Positions 50,717 through 59,992 of a DNA stretch of 64,000 nt are shown here, piece after piece. A program made the position numbers and the translations under genes. Numbering within the stretch: the first letter of the stretch is position 1; every line of letters starts with the position of its first letter. Source of the DNA: Mesorhizobium sp. (lineage in GTDB: Bacteria; Pseudomonadota; Alphaproteobacteria; Rhizobiales; Rhizobiaceae); NCBI GenBank assembly GCA_004020875.1, contig SAPZ01000026.1:1-64000 (forward strand), read 5' to 3'. The notes under the pieces were generated by a model. The model made no database searches, had not been told where the DNA came from, and saw only the letters and a program-made list of their open reading frames with translations.

Positions 50717-51346
50717 TCAGGCCCCAGAATGCGGATCGATGCTGTAGGGATGCACCGGATAGCCGGGCCCGATCGCCTCGCCGACCCTCTCCACCCAGGC
50801 TTCGACCGCCGGATAGTCGGCGAGCGAGAAACCGCAATCCTCGGCGCGGTGGCTGTAGGCATAGACGGCGATGTCGGCGATGGTGAGCGTATCGCCGACC
50901 AGGAAAGGCGTGTCGGCCAGGCTGCGCTCCAGCGCGCCAAGCGCGCGGACACCCGCCTCACGCTTGCCGGCAACCAGGGCCTGGTTGCGCTCAAGCCGGC
51001 CGGTCAGCGTCCAGAAGCGCAGCGAGCCGATGACGGGCTCGACGTAATACTGCTCGAAGAACAGCCACTGCATGACCTTGGCGCGAGCAAGGCGGTCCGA
51101 CGGAAGGTATGGCGTGCCCTCGGCGACGCAGACGAGGATCGCGTTGGACTCGGCAATCGCCTGGCCATTCTCCACGGCGAGCACCGGAACGGCACCCGCC
51201 GGGTTGAGCTTGAGGAAGGCTTCAGTTCGGCTCTCGCCCTCGAAGATCGAGACCATGCGAGTTTCGTAAGCGATGCCGAGCAGGCCGAGCAGGACGCGGA
51301 TCTTCCAGGCGTTTTGCGACGGGAGATAATCGTAGAGCGTGAGCAT
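50717..51346 (-). CDS. glutathione S-transferase family protein
   Basis: A 209-residue GST with an N-terminal thioredoxin-like domain (LTLYDYLPSQNAWKIRVLLG, KLNPAGAVPVLAVENG, IAESNAIL) and an all-alpha C-terminal domain (TPFLVGDTLTIADIAVYAYS). The active-site Ser/Tyr position lies in DYLPSQNAWK, and the Ser is the likely catalytic residue. Beta/theta-type GSTs of this size conjugate or isomerise small electrophiles. No SD is clear before the ATG at 51346; the upstream ORF extension to 51421 lacks GST sequence. Confidence 0.87.
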   Translation of the reverse strand: MLTLYDYLPSQNAWKIRVLLGLLGIAYETRMVSIFEGESRTEAFLKLNPAGAVPVLAVENGQAIAESNAILVCVAEGTPYLPSDRLARAKVMQWLFFEQYYVEPVIGSLRFWTLTGRLERNQALVAGKREAGVRALGALERSLADTPFLVGDTLTIADIAVYAYSHRAEDCGFSLADYPAVEAWVERVGEAIGPGYPVHPYSIDPHSGA

Positions 51347-51469
51347 GGCGCGGGTCCCCGGTTGGTAAGGTTGCTTCGCATGCGGGAAGAAACTAGCGCC
51401 ACCCGATTCATGATTCAGCAAGGTCGGCGCAAGGAAGGAACTCGGCCTATCACGTTTGCCGCCGCCTCC

Positions 51470-52567
51470 TCACCTCCCGGCAATATCCTTCGCCACCGCC
51501 TGCGCCTCGATGCCGATCTCGCGCAGCAGGCCGGTGACGGGATTGTAGAAGCCGACGAGATAGACGCCCATCTCGCTTGCCCGCGCGTTGACGCCGCTCT
51601 TGTCCGGCCTGAGTTCCGCCGGCAGGAAGGCGTCATAGGCAGGACGATAGCCCGTGGCGAAAATCGCCGCGTCGAATTTCTTCTCCACGCCATCGACGAA
51701 TTTCACGCCGGCTCCGGTGAAGCTTGCGATGTCCGGCGCGATGCCGATCCGACCCTGTTTGATCGCCGCCACCGTGCCGACATCGATCACCGGAATGCGG
51801 CCGGCCTCGATGCCTTGCAGGATGCCCTGCTTCGGCCGCACGATGCCGTACTTCTCCAGCCGGCCCAGCGCGAGGTCGAGGATCTTGGGAAACATCCAGT
51901 CGTTCAGCGCCTGCGGCATGGTGCGGCTGGCGATGCCCACCATCTGGATCGGCACGCCGAAGAGCTGGCGCGGCACGATGTGGACGCCCTTGCGTACCGA
52001 GATGGTCGGCCGGGCGCCGCTTTCTGCCAGATCGAGCGCGATCTCCGCGCCCGTGTTGCCCATGCCGACGATCAGCACGTCCTTGCCGGCATAGGGTGCC
52101 GCTTCGGTGTAGGCGGCACTGTGCAGCACCTTGCCCTTGAAATCCTCGATGCCCGGGAAATCCGGCATGATCGGCTGGGCGTTGTTGCCGGTTGCGACAA
52201 CGATCCTGCGGGCGCTAAACAGGCCGGCATCGGTCTGCACCAGCAGGCGATCGCCCTCGCCGCGGATGGATCCGACCGTGACGCCGAAGCGGGGCTCAAG
52301 GCCGAAGCGCTCGGCATAGGCATCGAGATAGGCCACCACTTTTTCGCGCGGAACATAGCGGGGGTGGCTTTTCGGGAACGGCACGAAAGGCAGGGAGGAG
52401 AAGGATTTCACCGTGTGCAGATGCAGCCGCCGGTAATGCCGCCGCCAGGACGGCGCAACCTCGCCGGCCTTTTCGAGGATCAGGAAATCGACGCCCGCCT
52501 GTTTGAGGCAGGCCGCGACGGCGAGCCCGGCGGGGCCGGCGCCAACAATGACGACATTGGTCTCCAA
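51470..52567 (-). CDS. flavin-containing monooxygenase-like NAD(P)/FAD oxidoreductase
   Basis: A 365-residue flavoprotein: FAD motif VVIVGAGPAGLAVAACLKQA near the start, second dinucleotide motif VLIVGMGNTGAEIALDLAES, and the FMO/BVMO-type end AIFATGYRPAYDAF. The closest family by motif is the YUCCA-like/CzcO group of single-component FMOs. The start is TTG at 52565-52567 with GGGAGG 8 nt upstream; no ATG fits. Substrate unknown; indole-pyruvate or sulfide/amine oxidation would only be guesses. Confidence 0.85.
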   Translation of the reverse strand: METNVVIVGAGPAGLAVAACLKQAGVDFLILEKAGEVAPSWRRHYRRLHLHTVKSFSSLPFVPFPKSHPRYVPREKVVAYLDAYAERFGLEPRFGVTVGSIRGEGDRLLVQTDAGLFSARRIVVATGNNAQPIMPDFPGIEDFKGKVLHSAAYTEAAPYAGKDVLIVGMGNTGAEIALDLAESGARPTISVRKGVHIVPRQLFGVPIQMVGIASRTMPQALNDWMFPKILDLALGRLEKYGIVRPKQGILQGIEAGRIPVIDVGTVAAIKQGRIGIAPDIASFTGAGVKFVDGVEKKFDAAIFATGYRPAYDAFLPAELRPDKSGVNARASEMGVYLVGFYNPVTGLLREIGIEAQAVAKDIAGR

Positions 52568-52668
52568 GCGCTTTTCCTCCCGCCAAAGCGGCAAAAGCTA
52601 TGACGGGAGTGGGATGGAGGGGCAAGTAGGGAGAAGCACCCATGCTTCACTGTGTGGGCGCCGACGCC

Positions 52669-52902
52669 CTACGCCATCGTACCCGGCGCCTCGGGGTCGT
52701 CCTCCGGCGGTTCGAGGATCTCGATCAGTCTCGCCACGCGGGCGCCGGGCATGGCATGGCCCTCGTTCACCAGCGCCTCGTCGGCGCCGATCCAGGCGAA
52801 GGCTTCGCGCAGCTCCTCGAGGCTGGCGCCGGTCAGCGCGATGTCGGCGATGACGGCCTCGTCGATCGGTCCAAGCACGGAAATGATTTCGTCGCGGGTC
52901 AT
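52669..52902 (-). CDS. small conserved hypothetical protein
   Basis: 77 residues, acidic and helical (TRDEIISVLGPIDEAVIADI ... EILEPPEDDPEAPGTMA). The ATG at 52900-52902 is preceded by GGGGGAGGACAAG, a strong ribosome site, making this start better than an ATG at 52917. No family is recognised. Alone between the FMO gene and DUF922. Confidence 0.65.
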   Translation of the reverse strand: MTRDEIISVLGPIDEAVIADIALTGASLEELREAFAWIGADEALVNEGHAMPGARVARLIEILEPPEDDPEAPGTMA

Positions 52903-53081
52903 CTTGTCCTCCCCCATCGGTCGGGATGATTGCCCAAGGAAACGGATGACGGGCGGAGCGGGTTCCGGGCGCGGCGGCCCGCAATCTCATTCCGCGAAGG
53001 GCGAGACTGCCCGCGCGCTTTGATCTCCCACAAGACAACCGCTATGCACCTAACCCTCGGCCGGATCCTATCGAGTCCTCC

Positions 53082-53684
53082 ATGAAATTCGCCATCCTGC
53101 TTTCAGCCCTGCTCCTTTCCTGCCCTGCCCGGGCAGACTGGAAGCCCATCGAGAAGATCGACACCTATGCCGTCTCGGGCCAGAGCGCCGAGCAGCTCTA
53201 TCTCTCGATTGGCGAGAAGGGGCCGGTGGTCGGCGCGGCCGGCAGCGCGCGGCGTGTCATCGCGCATACTTTCTTCAAGCTGACCTGGCAGCGCGACTAC
53301 CAGCCGCAAGGCAGCGCCTGCGTGCTGAAGTCGGCGCGGCCGAAGCTGATCATCACCTACACGTTGCCGAAGCCGGCGGGAAAGCTGGACCCCGCCCTGC
53401 AGGCGCGCTGGGACAGGTTCGCGGCTGGGCTCATCGCCCATGAAAAGGTGCACGGCGCCGGCATCGTCGAGATGGTCGACAAGATCGTCGCCTTCAGCAC
53501 CGGCCTCACCGCCGACAACGATCCCGGCTGCAAGAAGATCAGGGCGGAATTGACGACCTATCTCGACCAGCTCTCCAAGGCGCAGCGCCAGGGCAGCCGC
53601 GACTTCGACACGAAGGAGTTCGGGCAGGACGGCAACATGCTGAAGCTGATCGCGGCGTTTCTGGGCGCTCCGCCTAAAAGCTGA
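53082..53684 (+). CDS. DUF922 periplasmic putative zinc protease
   Basis: A 200-residue protein with a signal peptide (KFAILLSALLLSCPARA) and the DUF922 domain: TFFKLTWQRDYQPQGSACVL, and the zincin-like HEKVH in AGLIAHEKVHGAGIVEMVD. DUF922 proteins are predicted secreted metallopeptidases. The stop region overlaps the convergent VOC gene by 11 bp. Confidence 0.82.
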   Translation: MKFAILLSALLLSCPARADWKPIEKIDTYAVSGQSAEQLYLSIGEKGPVVGAAGSARRVIAHTFFKLTWQRDYQPQGSACVLKSARPKLIITYTLPKPAGKLDPALQARWDRFAAGLIAHEKVHGAGIVEMVDKIVAFSTGLTADNDPGCKKIRAELTTYLDQLSKAQRQGSRDFDTKEFGQDGNMLKLIAAFLGAPPKS

Positions 53685-54093
53685 TCTCCACCGCCGCTGC
53701 ACTTCGCCTGGCTTCGCCGTGGAACACCGCCTCGATGTTGTTGCCGTCGGGGTCGAGCAGGAAGCAGGCATAGTAGCCGGGATGGTAATGGCGCTCGCCC
53801 GGCGCGCCATTGTCCTTGCCGCCGGCCGCGAGCCCGGCCTTGTAGAAGGCATCGACCATGGCGCGGTCCTTCGCCTGGAAGGCGAGATGATGGCGGCCGG
53901 TCAGCACGCCGAGCGCGGCTCGGCTGTCGGCGCTGGAGACGAACACTTCGTCGGCCCAGAAATAGTCCTGCGCCTCGCCGCCGATCGGGACGCCCAGCAC
54001 CTCGACCAGAGCGCCATAGAAGCGCCGGCTGGCCTCGATGTCGCGCACCACCAGATGCAAGTGGTCAATAAGCCGGCCGCGATAGAGTTCCAT
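53674..54093 (-). CDS. VOC-family (glyoxalase/dioxygenase-fold) protein
   Basis: A 139-residue single VOC protein: LIDHLHLVVRDIEASRRFYG, RHHLAFQAKDRAMVDAFY, FLLDPDGNNIEAVFHG. The metal ligands His (LHLVV), His (HHLAF) and Glu (NIEAV) are present. AGGAGG precedes the ATG at 54091-54093. Function may be glyoxalase, fosfomycin-resistance-like or unknown. Confidence 0.85.
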   Translation of the reverse strand: MELYRGRLIDHLHLVVRDIEASRRFYGALVEVLGVPIGGEAQDYFWADEVFVSSADSRAALGVLTGRHHLAFQAKDRAMVDAFYKAGLAAGGKDNGAPGERHYHPGYYACFLLDPDGNNIEAVFHGEARRSAAAVEISF

Positions 54094-54368
54094 GGATGAC
54101 GCCTCCTCCTCAATCATGCGGCTCAATCTAGAAGGGGCAGCAGTGTGGTCAATGCGAAGCCCTCAAGGCTGCTGACAGACGCTGTCGGGGTCCTGCCCGA
54201 CACCTTCGTCGCTCAGGGCCCGAGGGGGCGCACCGAAACCAGATAAAAAATGCAACCGGATTTGTAGGATCGGCTGCCGCCCCGGCGTCCTTCGGACGCA
54301 AACGGCCCGGTGGACTGGAAAAACCGCGCCACATCAAACAGGATGCCTTACGGCATGGGAGCAGAACC

Positions 54369-55580
54369 ATGAACCATTCCTATCGTTGGGTCATCGTCGC
54401 GGCGGGCGCGCTGATGACCTGCGTGGCGCTCGGCGCCATGTTCTCGCTGGCGATCTTCCTGGAGCCGATGTCGCTCGATACCAACTGGTCGCGCACCGGC
54501 ATTTCCAGCGCCATGACCTTGAACTTCCTGGTGATGGGCCTTGGCGGCTTCGCCTGGGGGACGATCTACGACCGGGTCGGCGCGCGGCCGGTCGTGCTTG
54601 CGGGCGCCGTGCTGCTCGGCCTTTCGCTGGTGGTGGCGAGCCGCGCCAATTCGCTCCTCGTCTTCCAGCTCAGCTACGGCATCATCGTCGGGCTGGCCGC
54701 CAGCGCCTTCTTCGCCCCGATGATCGCGCTCACCACCGCCTGGTTCGACACCAACCGCAGCCTTGCCGTGTCGCTGGTCTCGGCCGGCATGGGCGTGGCG
54801 CCGATGACCATCTCGCCCTTCGCGCGCTGGCTGATCACGGCCTATGACTGGCGCACCGCCATGTTCGACATCGGAGTCATGGCCTGGGTGCTGCTTTTGC
54901 CCGCCGTCTTGCTGGTGCGCCAGCCGCCGGCGGCGGCCGCGCCAACCGGCGACGGCGCGCCGGCGCCCGCCGCCGACGATCCCGGCATGAGCGTCGGCCA
55001 GGCGCTGCGCTCGCCGCAATTCATCGTGTTGGGCCTCACCTTCTTCGCCTGCTGCGCGGCGCATTCGGGCCCGATCTTCCATATGGTGAGCTATGCCATG
55101 TCCTGCGGCGTCGCGCCGATGGCGGCCGTGTCGATCTACAGCGTCGAAGGCTTGGCCGGCCTTGGCGGACGCGTGCTCTATGGCGTCCTCGGCGACCGGC
55201 TGGGCGTGAAGCCGGTGCTGGTCGCCGGCCTCGCCATCCAGGGGCTGGTGATCGCCGCCTACCTCGCGGTTGGCCGGATCGAGCAGTTCTACCTCCTGGC
55301 CGTCATCTTCGGCGCCACCTATGGCGGCGTGATGCCGCTCTACGCGGTGCTGGCGCGCGAATATTTCGGCTTGCGCATCATCGGCACGGTGCTTGGCGCG
55401 GCGACGCTCCTGTCCAGCCTCGGCATGTCGCTCGGCCCGCTCGCCGGGGGCATGATCTACGACGCCTATGCCAGCTATCACTGGTTGTTCATCGGCTCGG
55501 CGCTGATCGGCCTGGGCGCGGCCGGCATCGCCATCGCCTTCCCGCCGCAGCCCAGCCGGCAGAAGCTGCAGATGGCGTGA
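54369..55580 (+). CDS. MFS transporter (oxalate/formate antiporter-like)
   Basis: A 403-residue MFS protein with 12 helices; N-terminus NHSYRWVIVAAGALMTCVAL and the loop 2-3 motif GTIYDRVGARPVVLAG are typical of the monocarboxylate/OFA-type subfamily (MCT). GGAGCAGAACC precedes the ATG. A likely carboxylate transporter; the substrate is unknown. The 270-bp gap upstream holds the promoter but no recognisable motif. Confidence 0.83.
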   Translation: MNHSYRWVIVAAGALMTCVALGAMFSLAIFLEPMSLDTNWSRTGISSAMTLNFLVMGLGGFAWGTIYDRVGARPVVLAGAVLLGLSLVVASRANSLLVFQLSYGIIVGLAASAFFAPMIALTTAWFDTNRSLAVSLVSAGMGVAPMTISPFARWLITAYDWRTAMFDIGVMAWVLLLPAVLLVRQPPAAAAPTGDGAPAPAADDPGMSVGQALRSPQFIVLGLTFFACCAAHSGPIFHMVSYAMSCGVAPMAAVSIYSVEGLAGLGGRVLYGVLGDRLGVKPVLVAGLAIQGLVIAAYLAVGRIEQFYLLAVIFGATYGGVMPLYAVLAREYFGLRIIGTVLGAATLLSSLGMSLGPLAGGMIYDAYASYHWLFIGSALIGLGAAGIAIAFPPQPSRQKLQMA

Positions 55581-55608
55581 GGGACCGAGCTGGCGGGAGA
55601 TCGGCCGA

Positions 55609-57921
55609 TCACCCGGTCCCCGTGCCCGTGCGCACTGCCTCGCGATCGCTCTCGTCGCGCTTCACCCGCTCGTCGGAGATCAGCACCACCGGGCATGGGC
55701 TGCGCCTCAGGACGCCCGTCGTCGTCTCGCCGAAGATCAGCTCCTCGCCCTGGCGCCGCGCCACGCCCATGACGATGAGCGCCACGTTGCGGCCGGCCTG
55801 GCGGGCAATGGCATCGGCGGCGGCGGCCCTCGAGCGGATCGCCGTCTCGATCTCGACGCCATAGCGGTCGGCGAGCGCCACGATGTCCTTCAGCACCGCC
55901 TCGCGGCGGCGATGCGAAACCGTGTCGCGCGGCTCCTCGCGGCCGGTGCGCGCGACATAGAGCATCTTGACCGGGGCGCCGGTGACGGCCGCTATCGCGA
56001 GCGCCAGATCGGCGCCGCGGCGGGCAACCGCCGTGCCGTTGACCGGTACCAGTATCTTGCCTGAATCCGGACCGAGCTGCGGGATCTGGCGACCTGCCGT
56101 CGCCGGCTTCAGGACGAGGCAAAGCGGACCGTCGAAGGAGCCCGCCACCTCGTTCAGCCGATGCGAGAAAGCGCCCTTGGAGGTGACCGCGCGGCCGAGG
56201 CCGACGAGCAGCAGGCCGTAGCCCTTGCGCGCCTCCTTCGCGACAGCCTCGGCCGAGAGCACTTCGTGCTGGCGGCGCGTGACCGGCGCTTCGCGCACCG
56301 GCGTCTCGTCGGATTTCTTCGCCGCCTCGCGACTGTCCTCCGCACCTTTCTCCATTTCCTCCAGATGCAGGCCTTCCGTCGGCTCGGCATCGATCTCGCC
56401 GCTCGAATGCAGCACCGTCGTCGGCTTGCCGGCTCCGATGACGCCGGCGAGATAGGCGGCGAAGCGGCCGACCACACCCTCGTCGACCACCACCAGCAGG
56501 CGCTCCAGATTGGCGACGAAGCCCCGCTGGTCGATCTCCTCACGCTCCAGCCGCTTCTTCTCCCGCTCGCCGATGGGCAGCCGCCGCAGCGCCCAGCGCA
56601 AGGTCGGCGGCATCGCCAGCGTGGTGATGACGGCCATTGTGAGGATCATGGTGAAGAGATTGTGCGAGAGCACGCCCATCGACAAGCCGATCGAGGCGAC
56701 GATGACCTCCGTCGAGCCACGAGCGTTCATGCCGCAGCCGACCGCGATGCCTTCGGCGCGGCTCATGCCGGCCACCTCGGCGCCAATGAAGGCGCCGCCG
56801 AACTTGCCGATCGAAGCTATGACGACCAAAGCAATGGTGAGCAGCGCCAGTTGCGGATCGATCAGCACGGTGAGGTCGGCCGACAGGCCGGCGACGCCGA
56901 AGAACACCGGCATGAAAAGGGCCGTGATAATTCCTCGCAGCTGCCCTTCGATGTGGCGCGACAGGATGGGCGATTCGCCCACCAATATGCCGGCGACGAA
57001 GGCGCCCAGCACCGTGTGCACGCCGATCAGGTCGGTGATCAGCGCCATGGCGCCCATGATGGCGAGGATGACGGTGACCACCGCATATTCCGAGCGGAAG
57101 GTGTCGTTGGTCCAGCGAATGGCATCGAAGACGATGCGGCGGCCGAGAGTGAAGGAAAACACCATGAAGGCGGCGACGCCCAGGATGGTGAAGGCCAGGC
57201 CGGCGATCTCGATCCGCCCCTTGGTGGCGATGCCGATGGTGATGGCGATGACCACCCAGCCGATCGTGTCCTCGATGATGGCCGAGGAGACGATGATCTG
57301 GCCGAGGTCGCGGCGCATGAAGTTCATGTCGCGCACCACCATGGCGACGATCTTGACCGAGGAGATCGACAGCGCCGTGCCGAGGAACAGCCCGGCGACG
57401 ATGCGCTCGCCACCGGCGGCAAGCAGCGTCTCGGGCATGAAATGTGCGGCGATGAAACCGAGCGCGAAGGGCATTGCAACGCCGGCGGCCGAGATGGAAA
57501 AGCAGGCGCGGCCGACGCGGCGCACGAGCCGCAGATCGGTCTCCATGCCGGTGAGCAGAAGCAGCATCAGAACGCCAAGCTGGGCGATGGCGTTGATCAT
57601 CGATTTTTGCGAAGGATCGTCGGCGAAGATCAGCCGCTCGGCCTCCGGCCAGACCCAGCCGAGCAGCGAAGGGCCGAGCAGGATGCCGCCGATCAGCTGG
57701 CCCATGACCGCCGGCTGTCCGAGCGTTTCCAGCACCTCGCCGATCCCGCGGCCGACCACCAGAAGCAGGATGAGCTCGGCGACGAAAATGCCTTCCGAGG
57801 ACATTCCTTTTTTCTCGGCCGCGAAGGTGACAGCTGGCATCAGGGCTAGAGCCGCGACGCCGAGCGCGATCCAGACCGACGGCGACGGTCGCCGATTGAG
57901 CATGTTCGACAATTTGCGCAC
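55609..57921 (-). CDS. CPA2-family cation:proton antiporter with C-terminal USP-like domain
   Basis: A 770-residue protein. The membrane part (about 15-460) is a KefB/GerN-like CPA2 fold: VMGQLIGGILLGPSLLGWVW, IEDTIGWVVIAITIGIATKG, FVAGILVGESPILSRHIEGQ. A cytoplasmic linker (about 460-590) is followed by a universal-stress-like domain ending VALIVMGVARRQGEELIFGE, GVLRRSPCPVVLIS. It probably exchanges K+ or Na+ for H+ under nucleotide control. The GTG at 57919-57921 (GAGGA upstream) is used; the ATG at 57903 is an alternative. Confidence 0.88.
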   Translation of the reverse strand: MRKLSNMLNRRPSPSVWIALGVAALALMPAVTFAAEKKGMSSEGIFVAELILLLVVGRGIGEVLETLGQPAVMGQLIGGILLGPSLLGWVWPEAERLIFADDPSQKSMINAIAQLGVLMLLLLTGMETDLRLVRRVGRACFSISAAGVAMPFALGFIAAHFMPETLLAAGGERIVAGLFLGTALSISSVKIVAMVVRDMNFMRRDLGQIIVSSAIIEDTIGWVVIAITIGIATKGRIEIAGLAFTILGVAAFMVFSFTLGRRIVFDAIRWTNDTFRSEYAVVTVILAIMGAMALITDLIGVHTVLGAFVAGILVGESPILSRHIEGQLRGIITALFMPVFFGVAGLSADLTVLIDPQLALLTIALVVIASIGKFGGAFIGAEVAGMSRAEGIAVGCGMNARGSTEVIVASIGLSMGVLSHNLFTMILTMAVITTLAMPPTLRWALRRLPIGEREKKRLEREEIDQRGFVANLERLLVVVDEGVVGRFAAYLAGVIGAGKPTTVLHSSGEIDAEPTEGLHLEEMEKGAEDSREAAKKSDETPVREAPVTRRQHEVLSAEAVAKEARKGYGLLLVGLGRAVTSKGAFSHRLNEVAGSFDGPLCLVLKPATAGRQIPQLGPDSGKILVPVNGTAVARRGADLALAIAAVTGAPVKMLYVARTGREEPRDTVSHRRREAVLKDIVALADRYGVEIETAIRSRAAAADAIARQAGRNVALIVMGVARRQGEELIFGETTTGVLRRSPCPVVLISDERVKRDESDREAVRTGTGTG

Positions 57922-58109
57922 CCCTCATTCCTCGCATCCGCACAACGGTTTGGCCAGAGGATCGGTTGCACGAGGAACTGCCGATCTCCCGTCCGAGAGG
58001 TGAGATTGGCAGCTCCTTACAATTCTAATCAAATGCCACCGCCGATCTTTGCTTCCCGGTAAATCGACTCGGCGAAGGTCGCGCCGTGGCGGGCAATAAG
58101 GAGAAGCTA

Positions 58110-58316
58110 ATGAAAAGCGACTTTGCCGCCGCCCACCTGCACCTCGACCGGGCGTGCCACTACCTGCGTGGCGATGATGAAACGAGCCGCGCCGCGCTTC
58201 AGGCACTCGACCTCGTGATCGACGCGGTGGCGGCGGCCCAGCATGCCAGGCCGATGGCCGATGTTCTACCCTTTCCGCGGCGCGCGAATGGCGGCGTTCC
58301 ACCGCTTGCATCCTGA
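58110..58316 (+). CDS. small hypothetical protein
   Basis: 68 residues (KSDFAAAHLHLDRACHYLRG ... ADVLPFPRRANGGVPPLAS), mainly helical with a His/Leu-rich start. AGGAG precedes the ATG at 58110, which is preferred over an upstream GTG at 58086. A perfect 12-bp terminator follows, so it is a short monocistronic transcript. No family known to me. Confidence 0.65.
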   Translation: MKSDFAAAHLHLDRACHYLRGDDETSRAALQALDLVIDAVAAAQHARPMADVLPFPRRANGGVPPLAS

Positions 58317-58347
58317 CTTATCCGCCTGAAAAGGCGGGAACATTTTG

Positions 58348-58394
58348 GGCCGGCCACACGTTGTGCTATACGGGGTGTGGCCGGCCTGTTTTTA
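58348..58394 (+). terminator. strong Rho-independent terminator
   Basis: GGCCGGCCACAC at 58348-58359 pairs perfectly with GTGTGGCCGGCC at 58375-58386; TGTTTTTATG follows. It ends the small-protein transcript and separates it from the DUF2270 gene. Confidence 0.9.
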
Positions 58395-58436
58395 TGAGAA
58401 TGCGGCCGGCCATGGCGGCGGGAGGCGCATGGCACG

Positions 58437-59222
58437 ATGTCCCAGACGAAGGCCGCAAGATCCACCGACGCGGCCAAGGCCGCGAAATCCATCGAGGCGA
58501 ACGCGCCCGCAACATCAACCGAAAAGGCAGCACCGCCGCGGGCGTCCGACACGCTGGCGCTGAAGCTCAGCTCTCCCGAATTCACCACCACGCTGTCGCA
58601 TTTCCACCGCGCCGAGATAGCGCGCATGGCCGGCTGGCGTGACAGGCTGGACCGCACCAGCAACTGGGCGATCACCGTAGTGGCGGCGATGCTGTCGGTG
58701 TCACTGTCGACGCCCAGCGCGCATCACGGCGTGCTCTTGTTCGCCATGCTCCTGATCACGCTGCTTTTGTGGATCGAAGCGCGGCGCTATCGCTTCTTCG
58801 ACGTCTACCGCGCCCGTGTGCGGCAGTTCGAGCGCTACTATTTCGCGCAGATCTTTTCGCCGCAGCCGGACTACGCTTCCAACTGGCTCGCGATCCTCGG
58901 CGAAGGCCTGCGCTCGCCGCGTTTCCTGATCACGCAGCGCGCGGCGCTGATCCGCCGGCTGCGCCGCAATTACATCTTCATGTACACGATCCTGCTGCTT
59001 GCCTGGATTCTCAAGATCACCACGCCCAGCCTGTCGCGCGAAGGCTCGCCCATAGGCTTCGGCGCATCGCTGGTCGACACGTTCCGCGTAGCGACGCTCG
59101 GGCCCATCCCCGGCGTGGTCGTCGTGTGCGGGGTGGCCGCCTGCTATCTCGCGCTGCTTGCCGCCGCCTTCCTCATCCGCGCCGATGACGGCGAGCTGTC
59201 CTTCGGCGATGTGCATGTGTGA
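58437..59222 (+). CDS. DUF2270 membrane protein
   Basis: A 261-residue protein: charged, Lys/Ala-rich N-terminus, then a DUF2270 core with FHRAEIARMAGWRDRLDRTS and RFFDVYRARVRQFERYYFAQ, and four predicted helices (about 80-120, and 195-255). Integral membrane, function unknown. GGAGG lies 11 nt before the ATG. Confidence 0.78.
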   Translation: MSQTKAARSTDAAKAAKSIEANAPATSTEKAAPPRASDTLALKLSSPEFTTTLSHFHRAEIARMAGWRDRLDRTSNWAITVVAAMLSVSLSTPSAHHGVLLFAMLLITLLLWIEARRYRFFDVYRARVRQFERYYFAQIFSPQPDYASNWLAILGEGLRSPRFLITQRAALIRRLRRNYIFMYTILLLAWILKITTPSLSREGSPIGFGASLVDTFRVATLGPIPGVVVVCGVAACYLALLAAAFLIRADDGELSFGDVHV

Positions 59223-59234
59223 GGAAAGGAAGGA

Positions 59235-59348
59235 GGGAGTAGGGCAGTAAGGCAGTGGGGGAATAAGGGATGGAAGTCGCGGCGTTCGCATGGTCGGCTT
59301 TTCTTGCTCCCTTACTGCCTTACCTTGCTGCCCTACTGCCCTACCCCC
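59235..59348. repeat. inverted repeat of short TAGGGCAGTA-type modules between convergent genes
   Basis: The left arm has GTAGGGCAGTAAGGCAGTGG (from 59238). The right arm reads TTACTGCCTTACCTTGCTGC, CCTACTGCCCTACC (to 59345). Several heptamers (GGCAGTA and its complement) repeat within both arms. The repeat fills the DUF2270 / sulfotransferase gap. Confidence 0.6.
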
Positions 59349-59349
59349 T

Positions 59350-59952
59350 TCACTGCGGCGACTGCGCCGCGCGGAACTCCTGCCTGCTGTTGCGGGCAGG
59401 ATAGGGTTCGTCCGGCACGGGAACGCCGAGATGGGCGCAGAGCGGCGCCCAGCCGTCGCCGAGCTTGTGCACCAGCAGTCGCTCCGCCGGCACGGTGTTC
59501 AGCACCGCCTCGACATTGTCCCGATAGACGGCGATCGCATGGGTGCGGTCCTGCGGACGGCCGCCGAAGACCTGGTTGGCGATGAGCGCGATGCCCAGAG
59601 ACTCCTGGTCGGTGCTGCCGACGATCGCCGGCAGGATGGTCTTTTCGAAACTCTCCCACCAGCTTTCGGGCGAGCGCCAGGTGAGGATGACGCGCGCCTG
59701 CGGATAGGCTTCGATCAGCTCACGCCAATAGAACGCCGAGGGCCAGTCCACGCAGGATTTGTATCCCGCGAAGAGCTGGGCCCAGTCGGGCGCGTCGCCC
59801 CTGGCCAGCGCCCGCCAGAGCCGCTTCTGCTCCGCATGCGCCATGACCTCCCACATATGATGGCAGGGGCCGAAGCCGAGAATGGTCAGCGCCTCGCGCA
59901 TCGAATCCGTACCGGTCCGACCGAAGCCGGTTCCTATCACCATCAGCGACAT
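59350..59952 (-). CDS. sulfotransferase-family protein
   Basis: A 200-residue sulfotransferase-like protein: PAPS loop GTGFGRTGTDSM, WRSPESWWESFEKTI (3'-phosphate site region), HKLGDGWAPLCAHLGVPVPD. A paralogue of the protein at 5657 but without the C-terminal anchor. The ATG at 59950-59952 follows GGAGGAGGGGGAA. The adjacent VOC protein upstream runs in the same direction 40 bp away. Sulfo-acceptor unknown. Confidence 0.8.
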   Translation of the reverse strand: MSLMVIGTGFGRTGTDSMREALTILGFGPCHHMWEVMAHAEQKRLWRALARGDAPDWAQLFAGYKSCVDWPSAFYWRELIEAYPQARVILTWRSPESWWESFEKTILPAIVGSTDQESLGIALIANQVFGGRPQDRTHAIAVYRDNVEAVLNTVPAERLLVHKLGDGWAPLCAHLGVPVPDEPYPARNSRQEFRAAQSPQ

Positions 59953-59992
59953 TTCCCCCTCCTCCATTTTTCCCGTGTTCAAGCGGTTGCCG

